Shown here: piece by piece, positions 1 to 8,992 of the stretch
Layout: each line of letters starts with the position of its first letter
How positions within the stretch are numbered: the first letter of the stretch is position 1
Notes under the pieces: model-generated
Told to the model about the DNA's origin: nothing
Seen by the model: only the letters and a program-made list of their open reading frames with translations
Database searches by the model: none
DNA from: Bacteroidetes bacterium ADurb.Bin013
GTDB taxonomy: Bacteria > Bacteroidota > Bacteroidia > Bacteroidales > UBA932
Length of the DNA: 64,000 nt
Direction: 5' to 3'
NCBI GenBank assembly: GCA_002071385.1
Contig: MWFB01000004.1
Location: 32,001 to 96,000, forward strand
Made by a program: the position numbers and the translations under genes

Positions 1-356
1 ATCCTTACCCATGTTTTGTCATGTCTCAGGTAAGTATCATGGCCAATCGTGAGCAACCGGGCCTCGTCCTGATTTCTCATCACCAGCGTATCCTTATTGG
101 AGTCAATAAAGTAAAGTTGCAATCCGGGCAAATAGATATTCATCACTCCCTCGGCTACGCTCCTGTCCAGGAAATGCACGCTGCCTTTCAGAAATTCCGG
201 ATACATGAATATCATATCGTCCGGAAGTATGTCATTGATATCAGTACCTATGACTGCTTCAGTATAACCCCTTTTTTGAACTTGTGCTCCTGATGTTTCG
301 CATAATAGTAAAGCCACAGCAATCAGTAGGGCAATAGTCAGTGTATTTCTTTTCAT
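1..356 (-). CDS. Secreted protein of unknown function, 3' end missing
   Basis: The reading frame begins with ATG at 356 and runs off the left edge, so only the first 118 codons are visible. It opens with a clear signal peptide: positive residues, a hydrophobic run rich in Leu and Ala, and a probable cleavage after Ser-Gly-Ala around residue 24. The mature part is mixed alpha/beta in composition, and I recognise no family in it. It lies 11 bp downstream of glyA on the same strand, so it is probably co-transcribed. The signal peptide is well supported; the function is unknown. Confidence 0.75.
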   Translation of the reverse strand, partial: MKRNTLTIALLIAVALLLCETSGAQVQKRGYTEAVIGTDINDILPDDMIFMYPEFLKGSVHFLDRSVAEGVMNIYLPGLQLYFIDSNKDTLVMRNQDEARLLTIGHDTYLRHDKTWVR

Positions 357-367
357 AAAAATTATAT

Positions 368-1648
368 TTACCAGGCGTACAGGGGGAGCCCGCCCATCAG
401 TTCTTTCACTTTTCTTTTTACCCGGTCAATGACTGCCTGATCATCCAGGTTGCTCAACACTTCATCAACAAGCGCCACAATGGTCTCCATGTCCAGTTCC
501 TTAAGACCGCGTGTGGTCACGGCAGGCGTTCCCACGCGAATTCCTGAGGTCTTGAAAGGAGAACGGGAATCGTAAGGCACCATGTTCTTGTTCACGGTAA
601 TGTCTGCCCTGACCAGCACATTTTCTGCCTCTTTTCCTGTCAGTTCAGGAAATTTTGACCGCAGGTCTATCAGCAGCAAATGGTTATCTGTGCCACCCGA
701 TACGAGTGTGTAGTTTCTCCTGATAAAAGCCGAGGCCAATGCCTGTGCGTTTTTCCGCACCTGAACCTGGTAATCCCTGAACTCGGGCTGCAACGCTTCA
801 AAGAACGACACTGCCTTGGCTGCAATGATGTGTTCCAGCGGACCGCCCTGCACTCCGGGGAACACACTGGAATTGATCAGGGAGGACATTTTCCTTACAA
901 CGCCCTTGGGTGTGGTGATGCCCCACGGATTATCAAAATCCTTACCTATAAGAATGATGCCGCCCCTGGGACCCCTGAGTGTCTTGTGGGTGGTTGAAGT
1001 GACAATATGAGCATATTTCACGGGGTTATCAAGCAGTCCGGCAGCGATCAGTCCTGCGGGATGGGCCATATCCACCATGAAAATGGCTCCGACCTTGTCT
1101 GCGATCCCGCGCATGCGCTCATAATCCCATTCCCTTGGATAGGCAGACCCGCCGCCTATGATCATCCTGGGTTTATGTTCCAGTGCCAGGCGTTCCATCT
1201 GATCATAATCTACAACACCTGTTTCAGGGTTCAGTGTATAGGCAACGGGACGGTACAGAATCCCTGAAAAATTGACGGGCGAGCCGTGTGTCAGGTGACC
1301 TCCGTGTGCCAGGTCAAGACCCATGAAGGTATCTCCCGGTTGCAGGCATGCAAGGAAAACAGCCATATTGGCCTGTGCGCCCGAATGGGGCTGCACATTG
1401 GCATACTCGGCACCAAACAATTCACAGATCCTGTCTATGCAAAGCTGTTCCGATTTGTCAACCACTTCACAACCTCCGTAATAACGTGCGCCGGGGTATC
1501 CCTCTGCATATTTGTTGGTCAGTACAGATCCCATGGCACTTAACACCTGGGGGCTGACAAAATTCTCGGAAGCAATCAATTCAATGCCGTTGGTCTGGCG
1601 GTTCTCCTCTTTCCTGATAAGATCAAATAGGGTTATATCCTGTTTCAT
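368..1648 (-). CDS. glyA: Serine hydroxymethyltransferase
   Basis: PLP enzyme that converts serine and tetrahydrofolate to glycine and 5,10-methylene-tetrahydrofolate, the main cytosolic source of one-carbon units. The 426-residue length is normal for the bacterial family. Visible signatures are the N-terminal ELIASENF motif, the [13 protein letters not shown] substrate loop, the HSGAQAN segment and the PLP lysine K222 inside [13 protein letters not shown]. The gene stands alone between the rplI terminator and a secreted-protein gene 11 bp downstream. A weak -7 like box (TATCTTTA) lies 18 bp upstream. Identification is secure. Confidence 0.98.
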   Translation of the reverse strand: MKQDITLFDLIRKEENRQTNGIELIASENFVSPQVLSAMGSVLTNKYAEGYPGARYYGGCEVVDKSEQLCIDRICELFGAEYANVQPHSGAQANMAVFLACLQPGDTFMGLDLAHGGHLTHGSPVNFSGILYRPVAYTLNPETGVVDYDQMERLALEHKPRMIIGGGSAYPREWDYERMRGIADKVGAIFMVDMAHPAGLIAAGLLDNPVKYAHIVTSTTHKTLRGPRGGIILIGKDFDNPWGITTPKGVVRKMSSLINSSVFPGVQGGPLEHIIAAKAVSFFEALQPEFRDYQVQVRKNAQALASAFIRRNYTLVSGGTDNHLLLIDLRSKFPELTGKEAENVLVRADITVNKNMVPYDSRSPFKTSGIRVGTPAVTTRGLKELDMETIVALVDEVLSNLDDQAVIDRVKRKVKELMGGLPLYAW

Positions 1649-1666
1649 TTCAAAAAAATTAGTCCG

Positions 1667-1674
1667 TAAAGATA
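1667..1674 (-). promoter_or_regulatory. Candidate weak -7 box for glyA
   Basis: The minus strand reads TATCTTTA, one base from the Bacteroidota consensus TAnnTTTG, 18 bp before the glyA ATG and just downstream of the rplI terminator. No TTTG is present at the -33 position, so this is only a candidate. Confidence 0.35.
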
Positions 1675-1676
1675 CG

Positions 1677-1700
1677 AAAAAAACCCGGGCTCACCGGGTT
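1677..1700 (-). terminator. Intrinsic terminator of the rpsF-rpsR-rplI operon
   Basis: On the minus strand AACCCGG, a 5-nt loop and CCGGGTT form a perfect 7-bp GC-rich stem, followed by a run of seven T. It begins about 20 bp after the rplI stop codon and before the glyA start, which is the position expected for the end of the operon. Confidence 0.85.
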
Positions 1701-1722
1701 CTTACTCATTTCAAGAAGGGAT

Positions 1723-2175
1723 TCATTCCTCGCCAACAACTTCTACCTGAATGGTGGCGATGATATCACGATAAATCTTGATGACTGTTTCATGTACACC
1801 CACTTCCTTCAAGGATTCTGCACCGGTGAAAGTGATGTTCCGGCGGTCCACTTCAATTCCCTGGGCTGCAAGGGCTTCAGCTACCTGGATGTTGTTCACC
1901 GATCCGAATACTTTGCCGTTGCTGCTTACTTTGGTGGCGATCCTGACCTGGCATGCTGCCAGTTTGGCGGCAAGGGCCTGGGCGTCTTCACGAATCCTGG
2001 TTTCCTTATGGGCACGCTGACGCATATTTTCCTGGTGTATTTTCACTGCAGAAGGCGTTGCCAGAACGGCCATCCCTTTAGGAATAAGGTAGTTGGTGGC
2101 ATATCCATTGCGGACTTTCACAATGTCATCCTTATGTCCCAGTTTTTCAACATCTTGTTTTAATATGATTTCCAT
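1723..2175 (-). CDS. rplI: 50S ribosomal protein L9
   Basis: L9 of 150 residues, the usual length. It consists of an N-terminal globular domain (start MEIILKQDVEKLGHKDD and the NYLIPKG motif that contacts 23S rRNA), a long connecting helix and a C-terminal domain. It is the last gene of the S6-S18-L9 operon, 11 bp after rpsR, and is preceded by a good Shine-Dalgarno sequence (AAGGAGAG). A strong terminator follows. L9 influences reading-frame maintenance and binds domain V of 23S rRNA. Confidence 0.98.
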   Translation of the reverse strand: MEIILKQDVEKLGHKDDIVKVRNGYATNYLIPKGMAVLATPSAVKIHQENMRQRAHKETRIREDAQALAAKLAACQVRIATKVSSNGKVFGSVNNIQVAEALAAQGIEVDRRNITFTGAESLKEVGVHETVIKIYRDIIATIQVEVVGEE

Positions 2176-2186
2176 AGCCTCTCTCC

Positions 2187-2453
2187 TTATTTAAGTAAAT
2201 CGGTGACATAGGGCAGCAAAGCAAGGTGGCGGGCACGTTTAACGGCCTGGGCCACTTTACGCTGGTATTTCAAAGATGTTCCGGTAAGCCTGCGGGGCAG
2301 GATCTTGCCCTGTTCATTCAGAAATCGTTTCAGGAACTCGGGGTCTTTATAGTCGATATATTTGATCCCTGCTTTTTTGAAACGACAGTATTTTTTCTTT
2401 TTTACCTCAACTGTAGGGGGGTTCAGAAAACGAATCTCATTGTTTTGTGCCAT
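2187..2453 (-). CDS. rpsR: 30S ribosomal protein S18
   Basis: S18 of 88 residues, with the conserved core [17 protein letters not shown] and the C-terminal [19 protein letters not shown] signature. It binds 16S rRNA as a heterodimer with S6, the product of the gene just upstream (3-bp gap). Only the first cysteine of the classic S18 zinc motif remains, so this is a zinc-free form. Translation is probably coupled to rpsF. Confidence 0.98.
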   Translation of the reverse strand: MAQNNEIRFLNPPTVEVKKKKYCRFKKAGIKYIDYKDPEFLKRFLNEQGKILPRRLTGTSLKYQRKVAQAVKRARHLALLPYVTDLLK

Positions 2454-2456
2454 GTT

Positions 2457-2882
2457 CTAGTCCTCCTCGTCAATTTCAATATCATCATCCACAACCGGCT
2501 TCGTTACCCTGGGGGCAGGTTTTTCTTCCTTTTCCACTACAGGGGCGGCATCTTTGACCTGGCCGTGTTTTTTCTCTGCATAGGCAACGGCATGTTTGTC
2601 CATTGCAAAGGTCAAGTACCGGATCACACGCTCATCCCTGCGAAACTGGAGTTCCAGCCTGGCAATGAAATCGGGATTTGCCTTGAATCCTATCAAATGG
2701 TAAAAACCGGTGGTTTTTTTCTGGATGGGGTAAGCCAGCTTTTTCAGCCCCCAATCCTCTTCGTAAACAATCTCACCTTCGTTGGCAAGGATCGTATCAC
2801 GAAACTTGGTTACCGTTTCCTTCATCTGGGCGTCAGACAAAACGGGAGTTAAAATGAAAACGGTTTCGTACTGTTGCAACAT
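2457..2882 (-). CDS. rpsF: 30S ribosomal protein S6
   Basis: S6 of 141 residues: a ferredoxin-like fold (start [16 protein letters not shown], then [16 protein letters not shown]) followed by an extra 40-residue tail. The tail is first rich in Lys and Pro and ends in a run of acidic residues. It is the first gene of the rpsF-rpsR-rplI operon. An excellent Bacteroidota promoter lies 37-67 bp upstream. Acidic S6 tails are known in other bacteria, where they can be glutamylated; whether that applies here is unknown. Confidence 0.98.
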   Translation of the reverse strand: MLQQYETVFILTPVLSDAQMKETVTKFRDTILANEGEIVYEEDWGLKKLAYPIQKKTTGFYHLIGFKANPDFIARLELQFRRDERVIRYLTFAMDKHAVAYAEKKHGQVKDAAPVVEKEEKPAPRVTKPVVDDDIEIDEED

Positions 2883-2911
2883 AGTGATTGGTTATTATTA
2901 TAAAATTATAA

Positions 2912-2944
2912 AGGGCTGCAAAGATAGGAAATTCCTGCAGCCCT
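2912..2944 (-). terminator. Hairpin after pepD overlapping the rpsF promoter
   Basis: AGGGCTGCA (2912-2920) and TGCAGCCCT (2936-2944) form a perfect 9-bp stem with a 15-nt loop. On the minus strand it is followed by TTTATAATTTTAT. It lies between the pepD stop and the rpsF start and could end pepD transcripts. The -7 box and spacer of the rpsF promoter lie inside the hairpin. Because the T-tract is interrupted, the terminator role is less certain than the stem itself. Confidence 0.55.
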
Positions 2945-2949
2945 GCAAA
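2919..2949 (-). promoter_or_regulatory. Promoter of rpsF-rpsR-rplI
   Basis: The minus strand shows TTTG (2946-2949), a 19-nt spacer and TATCTTTG (2919-2926). This matches both halves of the known Bacteroidota sigma-ABfr consensus (TTTG, N19-21, TAnnTTTG). It predicts a 5' leader of roughly 30 nt before the rpsF ATG. Confidence 0.85.
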
Positions 2950-2974
2950 TTTTTTATTTATTAGAGAAACAGGC

Positions 2975-4432
2975 TTACTGTTTTTCCGGGATGTTTTGCA
3001 ATGTTTCAACTATCAGGTCCCAGAATTTCTGGACAGTCGGTATCAGGCAGCGTTCTTCGGGTGAGTGCGGTGAACGCAATGTGGGTCCAAACGAGATCAT
3101 ATCCCAGTGCGGATAGGTTCCACCCAGTATGCCACATTCCAGTCCTGCATGGATAGCTTTGACTTTTGCTTCCTGTTTGTACATCTTTTTGTATGTATCC
3201 AGCATCACTTTCAGGATGGGGGAATCCATATCGGGCCTCCAGCCCGGATAAGCTCCGGAGAATGAAACACTGGCACCAATGTTCGCAAAGCAGCAGGCCA
3301 AGGCCGTTCCCATATCCTGTTTTGCTGTATCTGCCAGGCTGCGGATCAGGCAATGAACGGCCATTTTCCCGTCTTTTGCCTTGAAAATAGCCAGGTTGGA
3401 CGATGTCTCCACCAGTCCCGGCATGGATGCGCTCATCCCCCACACCCCGTTGGGAGCAGCGTATACTGCACGGATGATCTTAAGGGCAATTTCCGACGGG
3501 ATCACATGGGCAGGGATGTCACACATGGTAACATTCACTTCCAGTCCCGGATCCACCTGTTTAAGTTCATTTCCAATGATTCCGGCCATGTTTTCAACCT
3601 TGCCTTTGACGCAAGCTGCATCGTCGGAAGGAAAGCATATCACGGCATCTGCCTCCCGCGGGATCGCATTGCGCAGATTCCCGCCTTCAGCCCAGGCAAT
3701 GCAGATGTTGCATTCCTGCAACAGATGGTACAGGATCCGTGTCATGATCTTGTTGGCATTCCCCCGCCCCAGTATGATATCCATTCCCGAGTGTCCTCCC
3801 TTGAGCCCCGTAACATTGATGCGGGCAGCTTTCCATCCGGCAGGAACAGGAGAAGGCTGGTACTCCATTTCAAATGAGCCGTCTTCGCCTCCGGCACATC
3901 CCACGTAAAGCTCACCCTCATCCTCCGAGTCCAGGTTCAGCAGAATGTCACCCTGCAATACGCCCGGTTTGAGTCCCCTGGCACCGGTCATTCCCGTTTC
4001 TTCATCTGTTGTGATCAGCACTTCCACAGGGCCATGCTTCAGATCGCGGGCCTCCAGGACAGCCATGGCTGCGGCTATGCCCATGCCGTTGTCGGCACCC
4101 AGTGTCGTCCCGGTTGCATATACCCATTCACCTTCAATTCTGGGAATAATGGGATCCTTTTCGAAATCGTGTTCTGTAGCATTGTTTTTTTGCGGCACCA
4201 TGTCCATGTGTGCCTGAAGGATGACACCCTTGTGGTTTTCCATACCGGGGGTGGCCGGCTTACGTATGATCACGTTCCCGGTCTCATCCACAATGGTTTC
4301 CAGTCCCAGGTTCCTGCCAAATTCAGCCAGGAAAGCACGGATTTTTTCTTCTTTTTTTGAGGGACGCGGAATTTGCGTCAGAGAATAAAAATGCTTCCAG
4401 ACTCTTTGGGGTTTGAGGTTGATAATGTCCAT
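2975..4432 (-). CDS. pepD: Aminoacyl-histidine dipeptidase (PepD, M20 family)
   Basis: Cytosolic zinc dipeptidase of 485 residues that hydrolyses Xaa-His and other dipeptides. M20 features are visible: the metal-site motifs VILQAHMDMVP and LGADNGMG, the TDEETGMTGARGL segment with the catalytic Glu pair, and the GGHSGMDI lid-domain motif. A hairpin lies downstream. The DUF4831 gene is 11 bp upstream on the same strand, so the two may be co-transcribed. Peptide use is a recurring theme nearby, with a POT transporter at 6506-8041 and an M19 dipeptidase at 57893-58951. Confidence 0.96.
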   Translation of the reverse strand: MDIINLKPQRVWKHFYSLTQIPRPSKKEEKIRAFLAEFGRNLGLETIVDETGNVIIRKPATPGMENHKGVILQAHMDMVPQKNNATEHDFEKDPIIPRIEGEWVYATGTTLGADNGMGIAAAMAVLEARDLKHGPVEVLITTDEETGMTGARGLKPGVLQGDILLNLDSEDEGELYVGCAGGEDGSFEMEYQPSPVPAGWKAARINVTGLKGGHSGMDIILGRGNANKIMTRILYHLLQECNICIAWAEGGNLRNAIPREADAVICFPSDDAACVKGKVENMAGIIGNELKQVDPGLEVNVTMCDIPAHVIPSEIALKIIRAVYAAPNGVWGMSASMPGLVETSSNLAIFKAKDGKMAVHCLIRSLADTAKQDMGTALACCFANIGASVSFSGAYPGWRPDMDSPILKVMLDTYKKMYKQEAKVKAIHAGLECGILGGTYPHWDMISFGPTLRSPHSPEERCLIPTVQKFWDLIVETLQNIPEKQ

Positions 4433-4443
4433 AAATGTTTTTT

Positions 4444-5493
4444 TTAATTAATGATAAAATTCAGTACTGGTCCTTTCTGGTATACGGGAATACGGGCCTG
4501 GAGCAGTTCTTTCTGACCGTCGGTAAGCCGCACCAGGGTTATGACCGGCTGCCTGTAGTACAGGCGCAAACCGGTTCTGATACGGCTTTCATCTGCCAGG
4601 AGCCGGGGTATGGTCTCTTCCGCACTGGTGTCTATTTCCAGCAGGATAGGCCGGCCACCCACATTGCCGAAAGGCAGCAATCCCTCAGTCTCCGAGAAAC
4701 GGAAGGCCACATAGCGTGTATTATCCGGATCGGGCAGCACATCTGTGGAAAGATGTGTTTTTCCTGTAGTAGTTTCACCTAGAAACAATTTCAGGTACTC
4801 TTCTTCCATGCGCCGCATCTCTTCCACCGCAGCTCCCATGGCCTCCCCGCTGTAAACAGCATCGGTGTCCCCCGTGATGATGGCAAAACGCATATTGCGC
4901 AGCTCGAAAATCTTTCTGGCGGCCTCTTCGGCTCTCTGTTCCAGTGTTTTTTCAACCAGTTGTGTCTGTTGCACGGGGATGGCAGACACTTCGCGACCCC
5001 TTACCTGTGAACGGTAAAGGGTAGTCCGTTCTTCTTTCAGGTTTTCAATGATCCCTGCATCTGAAACATCCGGCGACACGTCCAGCGAAGGGAATCTCCA
5101 GTTGTTCTCTTTCGATGCGTAGGCATCGGATAAAAGAACCAGACCCTGGGATGTCAGTTGAAGGAACCACGGCTGGGCATTGGCAGTAGACAGGTTGACC
5201 ACATAAAGCTGGTGGGGGTCGGCCTCCAGCATGGGTGTCATTTCCACGCGCGAAAGTTCATAGGTGGTGGTTTTTGCCTGGCCGGCGTCTATGCCAAGGA
5301 ATTTCCTTGCATAACGCGCATAAGGTCCGGGGTTGAAATTGACATAGACAGCCTCGGCCACAATACGCATGCATGTGCGGGGCAGGCTGTAGACAACAGC
5401 CCCCGGGGGGATCTGCTGCCCTTCCGTTACGGGCTGTCCCTGCAAGGGCACCCATAGGCTTATGGTCAGTAATAGAATGATCAGCTGTTTCAT
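4444..5493 (-). CDS. DUF4831 family secreted protein
   Basis: A 349-residue protein with an N-terminal signal peptide (hydrophobic run to about residue 19, then GQPVTEG). The body resembles DUF4831, a Bacteroidota family of unknown function: a PPGAVVYSLPRT start, conserved YARKFLG and a predicted C-terminal beta domain. The middle third has a charged helical stretch rich in Glu and Arg that may form a coiled coil. It lies between an acyltransferase gene (20 bp upstream) and pepD (11 bp downstream) on the same strand. Function unknown; the family call rests on overall resemblance. Confidence 0.8.
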   Translation of the reverse strand: MKQLIILLLTISLWVPLQGQPVTEGQQIPPGAVVYSLPRTCMRIVAEAVYVNFNPGPYARYARKFLGIDAGQAKTTTYELSRVEMTPMLEADPHQLYVVNLSTANAQPWFLQLTSQGLVLLSDAYASKENNWRFPSLDVSPDVSDAGIIENLKEERTTLYRSQVRGREVSAIPVQQTQLVEKTLEQRAEEAARKIFELRNMRFAIITGDTDAVYSGEAMGAAVEEMRRMEEEYLKLFLGETTTGKTHLSTDVLPDPDNTRYVAFRFSETEGLLPFGNVGGRPILLEIDTSAEETIPRLLADESRIRTGLRLYYRQPVITLVRLTDGQKELLQARIPVYQKGPVLNFIIN

Positions 5494-5513
5494 AACGGTT
5501 AATTTTATTTGTT

Positions 5514-6440
5514 TTATGCAAATATCGAGCCTTGCCCCGGTGTCCTTTTCCAGCGTTTATGGCTCCAAAGCCAAAGGTGGGGATTTTTCCTGATATCCTG
5601 CTCCAGCAGCTGGGCAAAACGGCGGGTCACATAACCTTCTTCATGCATGGCCGCATTCTCGCTTATCAGGGTAAAATGAAGCATATAATGTCCCTTTGCC
5701 GATGGTCGGATCACTCCGTACACCACCGCAAAATTGAATTTTCGCGCCAAGGTTTCGGGTCCTGCTATCATCAGTGTGGGTTGTCCCATGAAACTTACGG
5801 CATAACTTTTCCCTGCCGGGCCCGGGCACTGATCGGCTATCATGGTATAGATACCCTGGACATCCCTGTGCCTTGCCATATGCGAGCCTGCTCTCCTGCT
5901 TTCCAGAAGATGCCATCCCGTCTTGTACCTGTTGCGAAGGGTGTACATCAGTTTATCAAACAGGGGTGAGTTTACCTGCTGATAGACCATATGCACCTGA
6001 TCCTGGTCAAATCCGCAGACACTTCCAAAGCCAGGACAACTACATGCCCTGAGGTACTCCCAGTTCCCGATGTGCGGAAGCATCACGACCACACTTTTAC
6101 CCATTCTTTTCAATGATTCCGGCACTTCACAGCCTTCCAGGGAAAAACGCTTCATAACACTTTGTTGCGAGGCGGTAAAGAGCCAGATAGTTTCTGCACA
6201 CAATCGTCCCAGGTACCGGTAAAAATCCCGCGCAATGATAAGTATCTCCCGTTTTGTTTTTTCAGGAAAGGACCTGGTCAGGTTGGAAATTACAACGGTC
6301 CTGCGATAACCCGCAAGGTTCACGGACAACACCACCAGAACCCGGGAAAGGCCATAGAGGACAGGCAGTGGAAGCAGACTTAACAGGAAAACAATCGTGT
6401 AAAGGGCAAAATATCCAAGCTGCGAAAATAGTGCCTTCAT
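5514..6440 (-). CDS. Lysophospholipid / lipid A acyltransferase (LpxL/HtrB family)
   Basis: A 308-residue member of the LPLAT family that includes the late lipid A acyltransferases LpxL and LpxM. One N-terminal hydrophobic segment (about residues 7-35) anchors it to the inner membrane. The catalytic HX4(D/E) motif is present as HIGNWE. Family members transfer acyl chains onto lipid A or related lipids. The length matches HtrB-like proteins of Bacteroidota. A -7 box TAACTTTG ends 7 nt before the ATG, suggesting a near-leaderless mRNA. The precise acceptor lipid cannot be told from sequence. Confidence 0.88.
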   Translation of the reverse strand: MKALFSQLGYFALYTIVFLLSLLPLPVLYGLSRVLVVLSVNLAGYRRTVVISNLTRSFPEKTKREILIIARDFYRYLGRLCAETIWLFTASQQSVMKRFSLEGCEVPESLKRMGKSVVVMLPHIGNWEYLRACSCPGFGSVCGFDQDQVHMVYQQVNSPLFDKLMYTLRNRYKTGWHLLESRRAGSHMARHRDVQGIYTMIADQCPGPAGKSYAVSFMGQPTLMIAGPETLARKFNFAVVYGVIRPSAKGHYMLHFTLISENAAMHEEGYVTRRFAQLLEQDIRKNPHLWLWSHKRWKRTPGQGSIFA

Positions 6441-6447
6441 AGGCAGA

Positions 6448-6455
6448 CAAAGTTA
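6448..6455 (-). promoter_or_regulatory. -7 box of the acyltransferase gene, 7 nt from the ATG
   Basis: The minus strand reads TAACTTTG, then seven bases, then ATG. It matches TAnnTTTG exactly. No clear -33 TTTG is seen. The divergent POT gene starts only 65 bp away. Confidence 0.55.
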
Positions 6456-6505
6456 CCAAATTTATCGTACTTTTACTGGATATAAACCAAAAATAATCAC
6501 CTGCT

Positions 6506-8041
6506 ATGTTCAAAGGACAACCCAAAGGATTGATAGCCGCTGCGCTGGCCAACATGGGCGAACGCTTCGGTTTCTACACCATGATGGCCATCCTGTCTCT
6601 GTTTTTATCAGCAAAATTTGGCCTGAGCGAAACTACGACCGGACTTATTTACTCCATTTTCTATGCACTCATTTATATTTTAGCTCTTGTCGGAGGTGTC
6701 ATTGCCGATAAAACAAAAAACTACAAGGGAACCATCCTTACCGGTATCATCATGATGGCCGTTGGATACCTGCTTATAGGGTTGCCCACACCCACACCCG
6801 TTCCCAACCTGCCCCTTTACCTGACCATTACCTGCGTGGGCCTGTTTACCATAGCTTTTGGTAACGGCCTGTTCAAAGGTAACCTGCAGGCTGTTGTAGG
6901 ACAAATGTACGACAACCCCAAATATGCAGACAAACGGGACACCGGGTTTCAGATCTTTTACATGTTCATCAATATTGGAGCAATTTTTGCCCCGTTCTTT
7001 GCTATTGCGGTAAGAAACTGGTGGCTGCAGTCGCACGGCCTGTTCTACAATGCTGAACTGCCTGCCCTTTGTCACCAGTTCCGTGCAGGAGAACTGACCG
7101 GGGAAGCCATGGATAAATTCGCCCTTGCAGCCACCGAGGCCACCCAAGGTCCCATAACCGACCTGGCCGCCTTCGCAGACAGGTACCTGAACGTATTCAG
7201 CACCGGGTTCCATTATGCATTTTTCGTAGCCATTGTGGCCATGGTCATTTCTCTAGTGATATTCATAACCACCAAAAAAAGACTGCCTGATGTTAAAAAA
7301 GACGGAGCTGCAAAAGATAAAACCGCCTCTACTGTAACCAAAATGGATGTTGCCGAGGTCAAACAACGACTTCTTGCACTGTTTGCCGTGTTCGCGGTTG
7401 TGATCTTCTTCTGGTTTTCCTTCCACCAGAACGGCCTCTCTCTGACTTTCTTTGCGCGCGACTACACAGACCTGAGCATGATAGACATCGACCTTGGATT
7501 TACACGCATAGAAGGGGCAGAAATTTTCCAATCTGTAAATCCTTTGTTTGTAGTGTTACTGACCCTGCTTATCGTCCCGTTCTTCTCCTGGCTGAACAAA
7601 AAAGGAATGGAACCTTCCACACCAAAAAAGATCGCCATTGGTATGGGAATTGCCGCCGCCGCTTACCTGATCATGACCATTGCATCAATCAACCTTCCCC
7701 TTTTCAGTGAAGTCAAGGCAGCCGGAGGGCTGGAGCAATCTGCCAAAGTAGGCCCTTTTATCCTGATATCAACATATTTTGTTTTGACTATTGCCGAGCT
7801 GTTCATCAGTCCGCTCGGATTGTCATTCGTGTCCAAGGTCGCCCCGCCTCATATGCAGGGATTGATGCAGGGGGGATGGCTTGCCGCCACCGCTGTAGGA
7901 AACCAGTTGCTATTCATAGGAGGCCTGATGTATTCACATATTCCCTTATGGGCTACCTGGACGGTATTTGTTGTAGTATGTCTCATATCTATGATTACTA
8001 TGCTGTCTATGGTTAAATGGCTGGAAAGGGTAGCAAAATAG
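6506..8041 (+). CDS. Proton-dependent oligopeptide transporter (POT/PTR, MFS)
   Basis: A 511-residue inner-membrane peptide:H+ symporter with about 14 hydrophobic segments. The POT signature is present near the N-terminus: ALANMGERFGFYTMMAIL matches the ExxER-type motif region. A later FFWFSFHQNGLSLTFFARDY helix and a hydrophilic linker around residue 260 are also typical. It imports di- and tripeptides. The gene leads a rightward operon, with the DMT transporter start inside its last 25 bp. A weak box TACTTTTA lies 30 bp upstream. Confidence 0.94.
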   Translation: MFKGQPKGLIAAALANMGERFGFYTMMAILSLFLSAKFGLSETTTGLIYSIFYALIYILALVGGVIADKTKNYKGTILTGIIMMAVGYLLIGLPTPTPVPNLPLYLTITCVGLFTIAFGNGLFKGNLQAVVGQMYDNPKYADKRDTGFQIFYMFINIGAIFAPFFAIAVRNWWLQSHGLFYNAELPALCHQFRAGELTGEAMDKFALAATEATQGPITDLAAFADRYLNVFSTGFHYAFFVAIVAMVISLVIFITTKKRLPDVKKDGAAKDKTASTVTKMDVAEVKQRLLALFAVFAVVIFFWFSFHQNGLSLTFFARDYTDLSMIDIDLGFTRIEGAEIFQSVNPLFVVLLTLLIVPFFSWLNKKGMEPSTPKKIAIGMGIAAAAYLIMTIASINLPLFSEVKAAGGLEQSAKVGPFILISTYFVLTIAELFISPLGLSFVSKVAPPHMQGLMQGGWLAATAVGNQLLFIGGLMYSHIPLWATWTVFVVVCLISMITMLSMVKWLERVAK

Positions 8042-8982
8042 CAAAAAAACTTCGCGGGTCAGCCGGTTTTTATGCCGCCATTGCCATAGCATGCTGGTCT
8101 ACTGTGGCCACGGCATTCAAATGGGCGCTGGAAGGACTGACCCCTGCATCCATGCTATTCATAGCCACCACGGCTGCTATCGCCACGTTATTCATCCTGT
8201 TGCGTGCAGGAGGATACCGTGGCGATTTTTTTGCAATACCCTGGAAGGCCTGGAAAAGGAGTGCCTTTCTGGGACTTGTGAATCCATTCCTCTATTACCT
8301 TATCCTTTTCAAAGCTTACAGCGTGCTGCCGGCACAAGTGGCCCAGGCACTGAACATGATCTGGCCGCTCATCCTGGTCCTGTTATCCATTCCCATCCTG
8401 GGGCAGAAGATCCGCTGGGCAGGCATACTGGCCATGGTCATAAGTTTTGCGGGAGCACTGGTGATTGCACTGCAGGGAGACCCGCTTACTGTTTTCCGGG
8501 AAGGGCTGCTCATAAAAAATCCCTGGGGTGTTGTACTGGCTTTGGGCAGTGCTTTCCTTTGGGCCGTGTATTTTTTGATCAATATGAAAAACACATTGCC
8601 CGATGAGATATCATTGCTCATGAATTTTCTCTTTGCCTGGGTTTACATTGCCCTGTTTTTATTGCTAAGCGGGCTGGTTTCGTTGCGAAACGGCACGGGC
8701 CCTGCTTCACCCGCTCTCCTGAAAAGTATCCTGTCGGGGATTTATATCGGGATCTTTGAAATGGCCGTTCCGTTTGTTGTCTGGCTCAAAGCTCTCAAAC
8801 TGGCAAAAAACACCGCTGTGGTAAGTTCCCTGATCTATCTGTTCCCCTTCCTTTCACTCATTCTTATCCACTATGTGCTGGGCGAACCCATATTTCCATC
8901 TACCGTCATAGGACTGATCCTGATAATTACAGGCGTACTGTTATCCCGTTTTTCTAACAGGTCTGCCCCAAAATCCATTTAA
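8017..8982 (+). CDS. DMT/EamA family transporter
   Basis: A 321-residue inner-membrane protein with about ten hydrophobic helices arranged as two EamA repeats, each with a characteristic motif (AIACWSTVATAFKWALEG early; AFLWAVYFLINMKNTLP at the start of the second half). EamA proteins export amino acids or metabolites; the substrate is not predictable here. Its ATG lies within the last 25 bp of the POT gene in another frame, so translation is probably coupled. The fused ABC transporter gene follows after 10 bp. Confidence 0.92.
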   Translation: MAGKGSKIAKKLRGSAGFYAAIAIACWSTVATAFKWALEGLTPASMLFIATTAAIATLFILLRAGGYRGDFFAIPWKAWKRSAFLGLVNPFLYYLILFKAYSVLPAQVAQALNMIWPLILVLLSIPILGQKIRWAGILAMVISFAGALVIALQGDPLTVFREGLLIKNPWGVVLALGSAFLWAVYFLINMKNTLPDEISLLMNFLFAWVYIALFLLLSGLVSLRNGTGPASPALLKSILSGIYIGIFEMAVPFVVWLKALKLAKNTAVVSSLIYLFPFLSLILIHYVLGEPIFPSTVIGLILIITGVLLSRFSNRSAPKSI

Positions 8983-8992
8983 AACTCCTGAT

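Noticed and set aside
2226-2852. 208-codon open frame on the plus strand opposite rpsR and rpsF
   Set aside because: It spans two ribosomal genes and the gap between them on the other strand; no plausible promoter or family.
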